The notes: a model not told the origin generated them from the letters alone. Numbered from the stretch's first letter, positions 36,662-45,909 are shown. The stretch is DNA of 64,000 nt from Parendozoicomonas haliclonae (GCF_900174585.1 NZ_FWPT01000003.1:248001-312000); one strand, 5' to 3'. Translations and numbers: made by a program.

Positions 36662-37512
36662 GCCGTTGCCCTCTGCAGCTTACGTTCCAGTTCAACAAAG
36701 CTTGGCTGAAGACGGGAGTAAAGCACACGACGACCGGCGTCTGCAGACACAATCGGATGACGACCACCACAGTTGGAAACCAATGCGGCTTTGACACACT
36801 CAAACAACATGATCTCATCCTTGATAGCATGGGAGACCAGGTTAATCAGCGGGGCAAAGAAACCGTAGCAGGACAGCATACCCAGCATGGTACCCACCAT
36901 GGAGCCGGCAACAGACATGCCCAGTACCGAGATCGGACCATCCATGGAGCTCATCGCAATAATAACCCCCAGTACCGAAGCCACGATACCAAATCCCGGA
37001 GCGGCATCGGAGGCACTGTTCAACGCACGGACAGAGCGCATCTGTTCGGATTCAAAGGCATCCAGCTCAGCATCCAGCAGCGCTTCCAGCTCTTTAGCAG
37101 AAATCTGACCCAGGTTGGTCATCCGCAGGTTATCGCAGATGTACGTCACTAGACGTGGGTTATCAAGAAAGCCGGACTTGCGGAACAGGTCACTCTTGGC
37201 CGGGCTTTCGATATGTTCTTCCAGCGCCTGACGGCCATTGCGACGAATGAGCTGAAACAGATCATGCAGTAAAACCAGCAGGCGTTCGTAATCTTCCCGC
37301 TCACGGCGCTTGCCCGCGACTGCCATCTTCAGGTGATGCCAGGTCAGACTCAGGACATCCTTGGGGGTGGAAGCAAAAAAAGCCCCGGCGGCACCACCCA
37401 GTACAATAAGGATATAAGCAGGCTGCCACAGCGTAGCCATCACGCCATTGCCCAGGAAAAAGCCGCCAAACACACTGATCAGCGTAAAAACAAAACCGAA
37501 TAGTTTAAGCAT
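36658..37512 (-). CDS. motA: Flagellar motor stator protein MotA
   Basis: A 284-residue membrane protein with four hydrophobic helices. It has MLKLFGFVFTLISVFGGFFLG at the start, the cytoplasmic loop with LLVLLHDLFQLIRRNGRQALEEHIE, and GFGIVASVLGVIIAMSSMD followed by the last helix pair. The first Met at 37512 is chosen since the family begins there; the longer frame runs through the tRNA terminator and the tRNA-Glu gene. The gene overlaps motB (ATGA). The MotA4-MotB2-type complex converts ion flow to rotation. Confidence 0.9.
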   Translation of the reverse strand: MLKLFGFVFTLISVFGGFFLGNGVMATLWQPAYILIVLGGAAGAFFASTPKDVLSLTWHHLKMAVAGKRREREDYERLLVLLHDLFQLIRRNGRQALEEHIESPAKSDLFRKSGFLDNPRLVTYICDNLRMTNLGQISAKELEALLDAELDAFESEQMRSVRALNSASDAAPGFGIVASVLGVIIAMSSMDGPISVLGMSVAGSMVGTMLGMLSCYGFFAPLINLVSHAIKDEIMLFECVKAALVSNCGGRHPIVSADAGRRVLYSRLQPSFVELERKLQRATA

Positions 37513-37612
37513 CCCATCGCCCTGGCTTACGCCATGATAGATCCCATTATTGGCCTTGGTAATCGGACAAAAATGGTTGGAATTAAAAACAGGAAGGGTA
37601 AATTTCAGGCAT

Positions 37613-37646
37613 AAAAAAAGGCCGATGCATAAGCATCGGCCTTTTA
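37613..37646 (-). terminator. Intrinsic terminator of the tRNA operon
   Basis: On the minus strand the arms AAGGCCGATGC / GCATCGGCCTT surround a TTAT loop, followed by TTTTTTT. It lies 5 bp after the last tRNA-Glu. Confidence 0.88.
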
Positions 37647-37650
37647 AAGA

Positions 37651-37726
37651 TGGCATCCCGTAGGGGACTCGAACCCCTGTTACTGCCGTGAAAGGGCAGT
37701 GTCCTAGGCCACTAGACGAACGGGAC
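37651..37726 (-). tRNA. tRNA-Glu(TTC)
   Basis: A 76-nt cloverleaf with encoded CCA. The anticodon loop CTTTCAC gives TTC; acceptor GTCCCGT pairs with ACGGGAT. Last gene of the operon. Confidence 0.95.
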
Positions 37727-37762
37727 ACACTAGAACTTTTCGATCTTTCGATCATTTTAAAC

Positions 37763-37838
37763 TGAAGCGGGAAACGAGACTCGCCATTTCTTGAAAAGAG
37801 AGACGACCCCAACCTTGGCAAGGTTGTTCACACTTCAG
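37763..37838 (-). pseudogene. tRNA-Gly pseudogene 1
   Basis: It keeps the 3' acceptor strand and the anticodon arm (AACCTTGCCAAGGTTG). The T arm is replaced by an unrelated stretch, and the D arm and 5' acceptor are missing. The 3' CCA precursor is mutated (TGAAGCGGG instead of TGGAGCGGG on the plus strand). Confidence 0.75.
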
Positions 37839-37846
37839 ATTTAAAT

Positions 37847-37922
<76 letters not shown>

Positions 37923-37943
37923 AATGCGTTTTCACGCTAAAAA

Positions 37944-38019
37944 TGGTGGAGCCTAGCGGGATCGAACCGCTGACCTCAACACTGCCAGTGTTGCGCTCTC
38001 CCAGCTGAGCTAAGGCCCC
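37944..38019 (-). tRNA. tRNA-Ala(GGC)
   Basis: A 76-nt cloverleaf with CCA. The anticodon loop CTGGCAG gives GGC. The acceptor G-G-G-G-C-C carries the G3-U70 pair expected for alanine identity. Confidence 0.94.
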
Positions 38020-38025
38020 AAAATA

Positions 38026-38101
38026 TGGCATCCCGTAGGGGACTCGAACCCCTGTTACTGCCGTGAAAGGGCAGTGTCCTAGGCCACTAGACGAACGGGA
38101 C
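38026..38101 (-). tRNA. tRNA-Glu(TTC)
   Basis: Identical in sequence to the other tRNA-Glu copies of this operon; anticodon TTC, CCA encoded. Confidence 0.95.
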
Positions 38102-38136
38102 ACACTAGAACTTTTTCACTTTACTTAGTGAGAAAC

Positions 38137-38213
38137 TGGAGCGGTAAACGAGACTCGCCATTTCTTGAAAAGAGAGACGACCCCAACCTTGGCAAGGTTG
38201 TTCACACTTCAGA
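38137..38213 (-). pseudogene. tRNA-Gly pseudogene 2
   Basis: Nearly the same broken copy as the one at 37763: T arm replaced, D arm lost. It points to duplication of a pseudogene-Gly unit. Confidence 0.75.
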
Positions 38214-38220
38214 TTTAAAT

Positions 38221-38296
<76 letters not shown>

Positions 38297-38303
38297 AAAT
38301 AAA

Positions 38304-38379
38304 TGGCATCCCGTAGGGGACTCGAACCCCTGTTACTGCCGTGAAAGGGCAGTGTCCTAGGCCACTAGACGAACGGGAC
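38304..38379 (-). tRNA. tRNA-Glu(TTC)
   Basis: Intact 76-nt copy, anticodon TTC, CCA encoded. Confidence 0.95.
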
Positions 38380-38415
38380 ACACTAGAACTCTTCGATCTT
38401 TCGATCACTTTAACC

Positions 38416-38491
<76 letters not shown>

Positions 38492-38526
38492 ATAAGCACC
38501 GCATTTTCATGCAATGCCTTTGAAAA

Positions 38527-38602
38527 TGGCATCCCGTAGGGGACTCGAACCCCTGTTACTGCCGTGAAAGGGCAGTGTCCTAGGCCACTAGACGAACGGG
38601 AC
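38527..38602 (-). tRNA. tRNA-Glu(TTC)
   Basis: Intact 76-nt copy, anticodon TTC, CCA encoded. Confidence 0.95.
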
Positions 38603-38639
38603 ACACTAGAACTTTTTACACTTTGTGAAAGTGAGAAAC

Positions 38640-38729
38640 TGGAGCGGGAAACGAGACTCGCCACTTCTTTAATGGAGAGGCGACCTCAACCTTGGCAAGG
38701 TTGTGCTCTATCAACTGAGCTATTCCCGC
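38640..38729 (-). pseudogene. tRNA-Gly-like gene with rearranged T arm (90 nt)
   Basis: Acceptor, D arm (GCTC/GAGC) and anticodon arm with GCC are intact. The T arm and loop (normally GCGAG-TTCGAGT-CTCGT) are replaced by a 14-nt longer stretch that could form its own stem, CGCC...GGCG. The canonical TTCGA T-loop is gone, so ordinary elongator function is doubtful. Confidence 0.7.
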
Positions 38730-38764
38730 ATAAACACCGCATTCTCATGCAATGCCTTTGAAAA

Positions 38765-38840
38765 TGGCATCCCGTAGGGGACTCGAACCCCTGTTACTGC
38801 CGTGAAAGGGCAGTGTCCTAGGCCACTAGACGAACGGGAC
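38765..38840 (-). tRNA. tRNA-Glu(TTC)
   Basis: Intact 76-nt copy, anticodon TTC, CCA encoded. Confidence 0.95.
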
Positions 38841-38877
38841 ACACTAGAACTTTTTACACTTTGTAAAAGTGAGAAAC

Positions 38878-38953
<76 letters not shown>

Positions 38954-38989
38954 ATAAACATTACACTCTCATGCAATGCCTTTAAAAAA

Positions 38990-39065
38990 TGGCATCCCGT
39001 AGGGGACTCGAACCCCTGTTACTGCCGTGAAAGGGCAGTGTCCTAGGCCACTAGACGAACGGGAC
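38990..39065 (-). tRNA. tRNA-Glu(TTC)
   Basis: Intact 76-nt copy, anticodon TTC, CCA encoded. Confidence 0.95.
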
Positions 39066-39102
39066 ACACTAGAACTCTTTACACTTTGTAAAAGTGAAAA
39101 AC

Positions 39103-39152
39103 TGGAGCTGGAAACGAGACTCGCATCTTTTATGAAGCGACGTCCCCAACCT
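39103..39152 (-). pseudogene. tRNA-Gly pseudogene 4 (short remnant)
   Basis: Only the 3' acceptor strand and part of a broken T arm remain, ending in CCCCAACCTTTTCC. The anticodon arm is interrupted. Confidence 0.65.
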
Positions 39153-39165
39153 TTTCCTTTCAAAC

Positions 39166-39241
<76 letters not shown>

Positions 39242-39334
39242 TTGATCCGCACCGGATCACTCCGGAAGAGGCTGCGCATTTTAGCGAAGGCTCTTTTTTG
39301 TACAACTGCGTCTTTCCGCAATCACACTTTAAAG

Positions 39335-39410
39335 TGGCATCCCGTAGGGGACTCGAACCCCTGTTACTGCCGTGAAAGGGCAGTGTCCTAGGCCACTAGA
39401 CGAACGGGAC
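39335..39410 (-). tRNA. tRNA-Glu(TTC)
   Basis: Intact 76-nt copy, anticodon TTC, CCA encoded. Second gene of the operon. Confidence 0.95.
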
Positions 39411-39446
39411 GCAAATATCACGGATGAACCAGCAACCGTGAAAAAT

Positions 39447-39522
39447 TGGTGGAGCCTAGCGGGATCGAACCGCTGACCTCAACACTGCCAGTGTTGCGCT
39501 CTCCCAGCTGAGCTAAGGCCCC
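39447..39522 (-). tRNA. tRNA-Ala(GGC)
   Basis: Intact 76-nt copy, anticodon GGC, CCA encoded. First gene of the operon, about 70 nt after the promoter. Confidence 0.94.
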
Positions 39523-39593
39523 ACATTTTCTTCAAGTCTCTCAATCAGAGAACTTGAAGGCCTTCCGAAATCGCTTGAAGCAGTGCCGGAGTG

Positions 39594-39630
39594 CGGGGCG
39601 CATTCTAGGAATCCGCTTATAACGTGTCAA
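39594..39630 (-). promoter_or_regulatory. Sigma-70 promoter of the tRNA operon with GC discriminator
   Basis: On the minus strand: consensus -35 TTGACA (39630-39625), 17-bp spacer, -10 TAGAAT (39607-39602), then the GC-rich discriminator GCGCCCCG. This combination is typical of stable-RNA promoters under stringent control. Confidence 0.85.
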
Positions 39631-39736
39631 GCGGTAAGACTTTATTTTTTATAGCGATTCTTTTTGAACCACCCATAAAAACGGCAGTCTTACACATATA
39701 GATGCCATAGAGAAACACCACGGAAGGATACTCACT

Positions 39737-40297
39737 ATGCAGCAGCAACCCCATGTCAGCGTGCAGACTTCACCTCAGCCGCCTAACTATTTCCAGAACC
39801 ATTCTATTGTGCAGAATGATCAGCAGCTGGTCGACCTGGGTGCAACGATGTGCATTGGCGCCTCAGTCTTTATGACTGCCATAGGAGCCACGGTCGGTAT
39901 AGCTGCCCCCATCGCTCTCGGCATGGGCCTGGTATCCGGTGCAGCCATGCTGGGCTACAGCGCCCTGCACTACTACGCCACTCCGGTAAAAGAGCGCAAA
40001 GTCTCCCTTTATATACCCAGCTTCTTTAAAGGCCGGACGATCACCAGGATTGCCAGCCCGATTATCTCCTTCTTTACCCCACCCAAGACGGACGATCTGG
40101 CCAGCCAGGCGGTTTTCTGGGCATCCCGGGCTACCTGTATTGCTGCCCCTGCCGCCTATATAGCCGTAGCAGCTGGCGCACCAGCACTGGCAGGATTCCT
40201 GCTGGTACCGCCCATAGCGACGATAGGTCTGAGTGTCTTCTTCCGCTTTATTACGGAAGGAAGGATTGCCGGACACGTCAATATCCAGCGCAATTAA
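39737..40297 (+). CDS. Uncharacterised membrane protein (186 aa)
   Basis: I recognise no family. The first 30 residues are polar and Gln/Pro-rich (QQQPHVSVQTSPQPPNYF). Then come two long hydrophobic, Gly/Ala-rich regions (about 37-75 and 125-165), each long enough for a helical hairpin, separated by a basic loop (VKERKVSLYIPSFFKGR). The AAGGATA ribosome site precedes ATG 39737, and a terminator follows. It is a free-standing gene beside the tRNA operon promoter. Confidence 0.6.
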   Translation: MQQQPHVSVQTSPQPPNYFQNHSIVQNDQQLVDLGATMCIGASVFMTAIGATVGIAAPIALGMGLVSGAAMLGYSALHYYATPVKERKVSLYIPSFFKGRTITRIASPIISFFTPPKTDDLASQAVFWASRATCIAAPAAYIAVAAGAPALAGFLLVPPIATIGLSVFFRFITEGRIAGHVNIQRN

Positions 40298-40310
40298 CCC
40301 ACTCAGCACC

Positions 40311-40343
40311 TAAAAAAACACCCGGACAGGCCGGGTGTTTTTC
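40311..40343. terminator. Bidirectional intrinsic terminator
   Basis: Arms ACACCCGG / CCGGGTGT with A and T tracts on both sides, between convergent genes. Confidence 0.85.
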
Positions 40344-40359
40344 ATTTCATGCTCGAAGA

Positions 40360-41853
40360 TCAGGCTTCTTCCTGACCCAGGCCACGGTACTCTTTTTCCA
40401 GACGCTTCATTTCCTTTTTGGAAACACCGCCCAGAACTTCAACCGCATGACGCAGACGGGCACGGGACATATCCGGGCCAAGAATCGCCATGGAGTCCAC
40501 CACAGACCAGCTGTTTGGTGTGCCGGCGATAGCCACAAATACTGGCTGCATGCAGTCACCGATCTTCAGGCCCATCTCCTTGGAGAGGGTTTTGATCTCG
40601 GCAAAGATATTGTCTTTATTCCAGACGCGCAGGGCTTCCAGGCGCCACAGGATGAACTGCACCAGCTTGCGAACGTCAGCTTCTTCCAGCTTCTTGTGAG
40701 CAAAGTCTGCAGCGGTCAGGTTCAGCTGACCAGAGAACATAAAGGCCGCCATTGGCGCGACATCGGTAAAGGTGGAAGCACGTTCTTTGGCAAATGGCAG
40801 GAACTGCTTGATAAACGCTTCGTTCATCAGCCAGTTGTGCAGGCGCTCGCCAAACTCATCCACAGACAGATTCTCACGAATCCAGCTGCCGTTCAGCCAC
40901 TGCAGTTTTTCCTGATCAAAGATCGGGCCACCGAGGGAAACACGGGTCAGATCGAAGTTATCGATCATTTCCTGCAGAGTGAACTTTTCACGTTCATCCG
41001 GCATGGACCAGCCCATACGGCCGAGGTAGTTGAGCAGAGCTTCTGGCAGGTAACCTGCGTCACGGTAGTAGGTGATGCAGGTTGGGTTCTTACGCTTGGA
41101 GAGCTTGCTCTTGTCCGGGTTACGCAGCAGCGGCATATGGCACAGCACCGGCATATCCCAACCAAAGTATTGGTACAGCAGAATGTGCTTGGGCGCGGAG
41201 TTGATCCACTCTTCACCACGGATAACGTGGGTGATTTCCATATAATGGTCATCCACAACGTTGGCCAAGTGATATGTTGGCAGACCATCAGCCTTCATCA
41301 GTACCTGCATATCGACCTGTTTCCAGTCGATCTCAATCTCGCCGCGCAGCATATCCTGCACTTTGCAGATACCTTCCGCCGGAACCTTCATACGAATAAC
41401 GTGCGGCTCGCCGGCAGCCAGCTTGGCCTGCACTTCGTCTTCTGACAGGTGCAGACAGTGGCCATCATAACCAGAACCGGACTTAGTCTCTTCCTGCTCT
41501 TTACGCAAAGCATCCAGACGCTCGGAGGTACAGAAGCAACGGAAGGCGTGGCCTTTTTCCACCAGCTCAGCTGCATGCTTGGTATACAGCTCGGAACGCT
41601 CGCTCTGACGATAAGGGCCGTGTGGACCACCAACATCGGGACCTTCATCCCAGTTCAGGCCCAGCCAGCGCAGTGAGTCGAGAATCTGCTGCTCGGACTC
41701 ACGGGTGCTGCGCACCTGATCAGTGTCTTCAATACGCAGCAGGAACTGTCCGCCCTGGCTCTTGGCGAACGCCATATTGAACAAAGCGATGTAGGCAGTA
41801 CCTACGTGTGGATCACCTGTTGGAGAAGGTGCGATACGTGTACGAACTGTCAT
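40360..41853 (-). CDS. gltX: Glutamate--tRNA ligase
   Basis: A 497-residue class I aminoacyl-tRNA synthetase. It has the HIGH-type signature [21 protein letters not shown] near the start (His/Gly of DPHVG), the Rossmann fold, and the KMSKS-type loop [12 protein letters not shown] (about 242-253). The start [13 protein letters not shown] (41853) is chosen over 41871 by family length. It charges tRNA-Glu with glutamate in the cytoplasm. It lies less than 1 kb from a seven-copy tRNA-Glu operon. The insertion with [17 protein letters not shown] fits the GltX zinc/insert region. Confidence 0.94.
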   Translation of the reverse strand: MTVRTRIAPSPTGDPHVGTAYIALFNMAFAKSQGGQFLLRIEDTDQVRSTRESEQQILDSLRWLGLNWDEGPDVGGPHGPYRQSERSELYTKHAAELVEKGHAFRCFCTSERLDALRKEQEETKSGSGYDGHCLHLSEDEVQAKLAAGEPHVIRMKVPAEGICKVQDMLRGEIEIDWKQVDMQVLMKADGLPTYHLANVVDDHYMEITHVIRGEEWINSAPKHILLYQYFGWDMPVLCHMPLLRNPDKSKLSKRKNPTCITYYRDAGYLPEALLNYLGRMGWSMPDEREKFTLQEMIDNFDLTRVSLGGPIFDQEKLQWLNGSWIRENLSVDEFGERLHNWLMNEAFIKQFLPFAKERASTFTDVAPMAAFMFSGQLNLTAADFAHKKLEEADVRKLVQFILWRLEALRVWNKDNIFAEIKTLSKEMGLKIGDCMQPVFVAIAGTPNSWSVVDSMAILGPDMSRARLRHAVEVLGGVSKKEMKRLEKEYRGLGQEEA

Positions 41854-41964
41854 AGTACTGTTCTGGATCAAGTCCGGTTCATTAAAATGGTGCGCATTAT
41901 AATGTCATTCCGGTTCAGACTCACTCCCGGTGCGGAAAATTACCGTTTTCACCGGATTTTTAGG

Positions 41965-41992
41965 TTGAGTCTCATACTTGTGAATGTAGAAT
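41965..41992 (+). promoter_or_regulatory. Promoter of the nhaD leader
   Basis: -35 TTGAGT (41965-41970), 16-bp spacer, -10 TAGAAT (41987-41992). It predicts a transcript starting near 42000, with a 270-nt leader before nhaD. Confidence 0.6.
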
Positions 41993-41999
41993 AACGACC

Positions 42000-42269
42000 C
42001 CATCGGGCAACTACCAGTTCAGGTAGCCCCTGGGGCCTACGGCCTCTGGCAATACGGCGCACATCTGTTTAAAAAACAGCAGTGTTGCTGTTTGCCCACA
42101 CTGAAGTAAAAAGTACAGCATGCACAAACCCTGGAGGCGGCATTCTTTGATGCCTGCGGATTGTCGTGCTGTGTTATCTGGATGGCCTGTGTCTACGGAC
42201 AACAACAATAATAGAAAGTGCGCCAGTGCCGAGAACAACCTGAAAGGGTTGTTATTTTTTGGATAGGAT
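42000..42269 (+). promoter_or_regulatory. Structured 5' leader of nhaD, possible ion riboswitch/attenuator
   Basis: No open frame of note. The leader is rich in strong stems: CTACC/GGTAG (42010-42025) extended by GGC/GCC, a GGCC-TAC-GGCC hairpin, and AAACAGCA/TGCTGTTT around 42070-42090. It ends in an intrinsic terminator at 42234-42260 directly before the ribosome site. Such a layout suggests transcription attenuation. Ion-responsive riboswitch classes are known ahead of sodium/lithium antiporter genes in other bacteria; I could not match this one to a class with confidence. Confidence 0.5.
42234..42260 (+). terminator. Intrinsic terminator immediately upstream of nhaD
   Basis: Arms AACAACC / GGTTGTT (42234-42240, 42247-42253) followed by ATTTTTT, ending only 9 bp before the nhaD ATG. 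Confidence 0.75.
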
Positions 42270-43688
42270 ATGAAACATCGCCCCCTGCTGAACAAAGGAC
42301 TACCCATATCCCTCATGGGACTTGTCGCAGCAACCACCCTTTTCTCCCCAGTGGCCATGGCGGCCTCCGGACCGGGTGATCTGACCGGCTACGGCCTGGC
42401 CTTCGTCTGCCTGTTTATTTTCACCATCGCTTATCTGGCGGTCATATTTGAAGAAAAACTGCACCTGAGAAAGTCCAAGCCGATGCTGCTGGCCTCCGGT
42501 ATTATCTGGGCGCTGATTTCGGCTCTCGTAACCGCCGAAGGTCTCCCGACAGAAACCATCGAACAGGCCGTCATGCACGACCTGGAAGAGTATGCCGCTC
42601 TGTTGCTGTTCCTGCTGGTCGCCATGACCTATGTAAATGTGTTGGAAGAGCGCGGCGTATTCAATGCCCTTCGTGTCTGGCTGGTTGGCCAGGGTTTCAG
42701 TTACCGCCAGCTGTTCTGGGTAACCGGCACCCTCGCCTTCTTTATTTCCCCTGTTGCCGATAACCTGACCACTGCTCTGGTGATGGGTGCGGTGATCATG
42801 TCGGTGGGCAAGGATGAACCCCGCTTTGCCGTTCCTGCGCTGATCAACGTGGTTGTGGCGGCGAACGCCGGCGGTGCCTTCAGCCCGTTTGGCGATATCA
42901 CCACCCTGATGGTCTGGCAGGCCGGTAAAGTCGAGTTCTTCGGCTTCTTCGCTCTGTTCCTGCCATCTGTCGTGAACTATCTGGTTCCGGCCCTGCTGAT
43001 GACTCCGGCTATCCCGAACCACCGTCCGGAGCCGATCACCAGCAAGTTCCGTATGAAGAAAGGTGCCAAGGGCATGAGCCTGCTGTTCCTGGTGACCATC
43101 GGTCTGGCTGTAACCTTCGAGAAGGTGTTCCACCTGCCGCCATTCCTGGGCATGATCACCGGTCTCTCCCTGCTGATGTTTTACACCTGGCTGCTCAAGC
43201 TGCGGACCGGTGGCTATGTTCTGGCTCACCGCGAAGCACACCTGCGCAAGTACGGTCGTCTGGATACCTTTGAAAAGATCTCTCACGCTGAGTGGGATAC
43301 TCTGTTCTTCTTCTTTGGCGTTATGTTTGCCGTTGGCGGCCTGAGCTACCTGGGCTACCTGCAGCTGCTATCCGTGAATATGTATGGCGAATACGGTCCG
43401 TTTATTACCAATGTGGCTGCCGGCATCATGTCTGCGGTAATCGATAATATTCCGGTGATGTTTGCCATTCTGGATATGAGCCCGGAGATGGATCAATTCC
43501 AATGGCTGCTGATCACTCTGACCGCCGGCGTCGGCGGCAGCCTGTTGTCCGTTGGTTCTGCGGCAGGTGTTGCTCTGATGGGTGTTTCCAAAGGTCAGTA
43601 CACCTTTATGTCTCACCTGCGCTGGAGCTGGGCGGTTCTGCTGGGCTTTATCGCCAGTATCGGTGTGCACTGGCTGGTTAACGGCTAA
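42270..43688 (+). CDS. nhaD: Na+/H+ antiporter NhaD
   Basis: A 472-residue membrane antiporter of the NhaD/ArsB-like ion transporter superfamily. An N-terminal signal-like helix ends at AMAASG. The first core motif is FFISPVADNLTTALVMGAVIM (about 156-176), with the second NAGGAFSPFGDITTLMVWQAGK (about 206-227). The Asp-Asn and Ser/Asp residues in these discontinuous helices form the cation site in characterised NhaD. The second half repeats the pattern with VIDNIPVMFAILDM. It exports Na+ (and Li+) in exchange for H+, as expected in a marine or halotolerant cell. It is preceded by a structured leader and terminator. Confidence 0.92.
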   Translation: MKHRPLLNKGLPISLMGLVAATTLFSPVAMAASGPGDLTGYGLAFVCLFIFTIAYLAVIFEEKLHLRKSKPMLLASGIIWALISALVTAEGLPTETIEQAVMHDLEEYAALLLFLLVAMTYVNVLEERGVFNALRVWLVGQGFSYRQLFWVTGTLAFFISPVADNLTTALVMGAVIMSVGKDEPRFAVPALINVVVAANAGGAFSPFGDITTLMVWQAGKVEFFGFFALFLPSVVNYLVPALLMTPAIPNHRPEPITSKFRMKKGAKGMSLLFLVTIGLAVTFEKVFHLPPFLGMITGLSLLMFYTWLLKLRTGGYVLAHREAHLRKYGRLDTFEKISHAEWDTLFFFFGVMFAVGGLSYLGYLQLLSVNMYGEYGPFITNVAAGIMSAVIDNIPVMFAILDMSPEMDQFQWLLITLTAGVGGSLLSVGSAAGVALMGVSKGQYTFMSHLRWSWAVLLGFIASIGVHWLVNG

Positions 43689-43726
43689 GCTTATCTCCCA
43701 CAATTAGCCACCGGCTAAAACTCTTT

Positions 43727-43765
43727 AAAGGCAAGCGATGATATCGTCATCACTTGCCTTTATTA
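43727..43765 (+). terminator. Intrinsic terminator after nhaD
   Basis: Arms AAAGGCAAGCGATGA / TCATCACTTGCCTTT (43727-43741, 43747-43761) with one mismatch, then TATTATTT. Confidence 0.8.
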
Positions 43766-43801
43766 TTTATCCCGTCTCGTCTTTATCCGGAAATAACAAG
43801 A

Positions 43802-45886
43802 ATGCCTGTACCAGCACCTGTCGCACCGAAAGTTGACCATATCATCAAGCAGCACGGGACTGAGCGTAACGACCCGTACCACTGGCTGCGCGATGATAAC
43901 TGGCAGAAATTTATTGCCGGTGATCTGGATTTCGCCAACCCGGCCGTCAAAACCTATATCGATGCTGAGAACGCCTACAAAGATGACTTTATGGCGGATT
44001 ACAAAGGCATCCAGAAAGACGTCTACAACCAGATACTTTCGCGCATCAAGGAAGACGACCAGTCCTGCCCTTTCAAAAAGGGTGAGTTCTTTTATTACTC
44101 ACGGGAAGAAAAAGGGAAAAACTACCCCATCCTGTGTCGCAAGTTTCAGACTCTGGACGCTCCGGAAGATATCTACTTTGATGTCAATGCCGAAGCCGCC
44201 GACCATGAGCTTTATATGTTTGGCGACGCCCGCACCAATCGCAGCCAGACATTCTTTGCCTACAGCTTCAACCTGACCGGTTCCATGGAACGTACCATCA
44301 AGGTACGCGATCTCACCACCGGTAAGGATCTGAACTGGGAATTTGCCAACAGCACCGGCTCCTATCTCTGGGATGGCGAAGAGCACCTTTACATTGTCGA
44401 GCGGGATGAGAGTGCCCGTGGTCGCGATATCTTCCGGGTTAACATTCACAGTGGTGAGCGGGAGCTGATCTTCTCCAAGCCAGAGAAGTACGACAGCATG
44501 TTTCTAAGCCTGTCCCAGACGACAGATCGAAAGTACATGCTCGCTTACCTCTCCAGCGGTGCCTCACACTGTGTATTTGTCTCCAAAACGGGCACTCATA
44601 CCTTTGATGAGTTTGCTTTTGGCAGCGATGATGTGTCCTTTTCGCTCGATCATTACCAGGGGGATTTCTATATCCTCACTAATGATGGCGATGCCACCAA
44701 CTTCAAAATTATGAAGTGTCCGGTCGACAAGAATCATTGGGAGCGTGAGCACTGGCAGACGTTTGTCGCTGAACATAAAGAGCTGTGCCTGAACAGCCTG
44801 AGCTTTTACAACCACTTCCTGATCACCGAGCGCCGCAACAATAACAAAGCGCTGGATGAGCTGGTCGTGCTGGATATGAACTCCGGCAAAGAGCAGATCA
44901 TCTCCATGCCGGATGAGGCTTACAGCCTGGGATTGATTGGTGACTGTGATGATCAGTCCACCATCGTGAAATTTGATTACGAATCCCCGACTCAACAAGG
45001 ACAGGTGTTTGAACTGGATCTTGTCTCAGGTGCAACAACCAATATCTTCACCAAAGAAACACCCAACTTTGATGCCAGCCAGTACGTGGTTAAGCGGGAG
45101 TTTGCCAAAGCGCGGGATGGTGAACTGGTACCGCTGACCATTATCCACCGTAAGGATCTGCCTCTGGATGGCACAGCCAAAGCCATGGTTTATGGCTATG
45201 GCTCCTACGGTTTTGGCATGCCGGCCTTTTTCTCGGCCAAACGCTTCAGCCTGGTTGACAGGGGCTTTGTCTTTGCTGTTGCCCATATCCGTGGTGGCGA
45301 TGACAAGGGCTACCAGTGGTACCTGAACGGTAAGATGCAGAAAAAGATGAACACCTTTAATGACTTCATCGACAGTTGCGAGCATCTGATTGGCAACGGT
45401 TATACACGTCAGGGACAGATTGCCATTAACGGCGGCAGTGCCGGCGGCCTACTGATGGGTGCAGTCACTAATATGCGTCCCGAGTTGTTTGGTTGTGTGA
45501 TTGCCGATGTCGCCTTTTCGGATGTCATTACCACTATCAGCGATGCTTCTCTGCCGCTGACGCCTCCTGAGTGGGAAGAGTGGGGTAACCCCATCGAGAG
45601 CAAGGACGACTTTGACTATATCCGTCAGTACTCACCGTACGACAATATTACCGCCAAAGATTATCCGCCGATGCTGTTCAATTCCGGCATCTCTGATGAG
45701 CAGGTCACCTATTGGGAACCCGCCAAAATGGTGGCCCGCCTGCGGGAGCTGAAAACCGACAACAACCCGGTATTGCTCAATATGAAAATGCATGCCGGCC
45801 ACGCCGGCGCCAGCAAGCGCTATGAGTGGATTGACGAAGCGGCGTTTGATTATGCCTTTGTGCTGAAATGCTTTGATATGAAATAA
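43802..45886 (+). CDS. ptrB: Oligopeptidase B (S9 prolyl-oligopeptidase family)
   Basis: A 694-residue serine peptidase. The N-terminal beta-propeller starts with DPYHWLRDDN, and the C-terminal alpha/beta-hydrolase domain carries the triad Ser546 (GGSAGGLLMGAV), Asp632 (ISDEQVTYWEPAKM) and His667 (MHAGHAGAS). The pattern fits oligopeptidase B, which cuts short peptides after Lys/Arg. No signal peptide, so it is cytoplasmic or periplasmic by other means. ATG 43802 is chosen because the family begins with DPYHWLRD about 20 residues in; the longer frame runs back through the terminator. Confidence 0.9.
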   Translation: MPVPAPVAPKVDHIIKQHGTERNDPYHWLRDDNWQKFIAGDLDFANPAVKTYIDAENAYKDDFMADYKGIQKDVYNQILSRIKEDDQSCPFKKGEFFYYSREEKGKNYPILCRKFQTLDAPEDIYFDVNAEAADHELYMFGDARTNRSQTFFAYSFNLTGSMERTIKVRDLTTGKDLNWEFANSTGSYLWDGEEHLYIVERDESARGRDIFRVNIHSGERELIFSKPEKYDSMFLSLSQTTDRKYMLAYLSSGASHCVFVSKTGTHTFDEFAFGSDDVSFSLDHYQGDFYILTNDGDATNFKIMKCPVDKNHWEREHWQTFVAEHKELCLNSLSFYNHFLITERRNNNKALDELVVLDMNSGKEQIISMPDEAYSLGLIGDCDDQSTIVKFDYESPTQQGQVFELDLVSGATTNIFTKETPNFDASQYVVKREFAKARDGELVPLTIIHRKDLPLDGTAKAMVYGYGSYGFGMPAFFSAKRFSLVDRGFVFAVAHIRGGDDKGYQWYLNGKMQKKMNTFNDFIDSCEHLIGNGYTRQGQIAINGGSAGGLLMGAVTNMRPELFGCVIADVAFSDVITTISDASLPLTPPEWEEWGNPIESKDDFDYIRQYSPYDNITAKDYPPMLFNSGISDEQVTYWEPAKMVARLRELKTDNNPVLLNMKMHAGHAGASKRYEWIDEAAFDYAFVLKCFDMK

Positions 45887-45909
45887 AGCTTTGGTATGAA
45901 CTAAAACGC

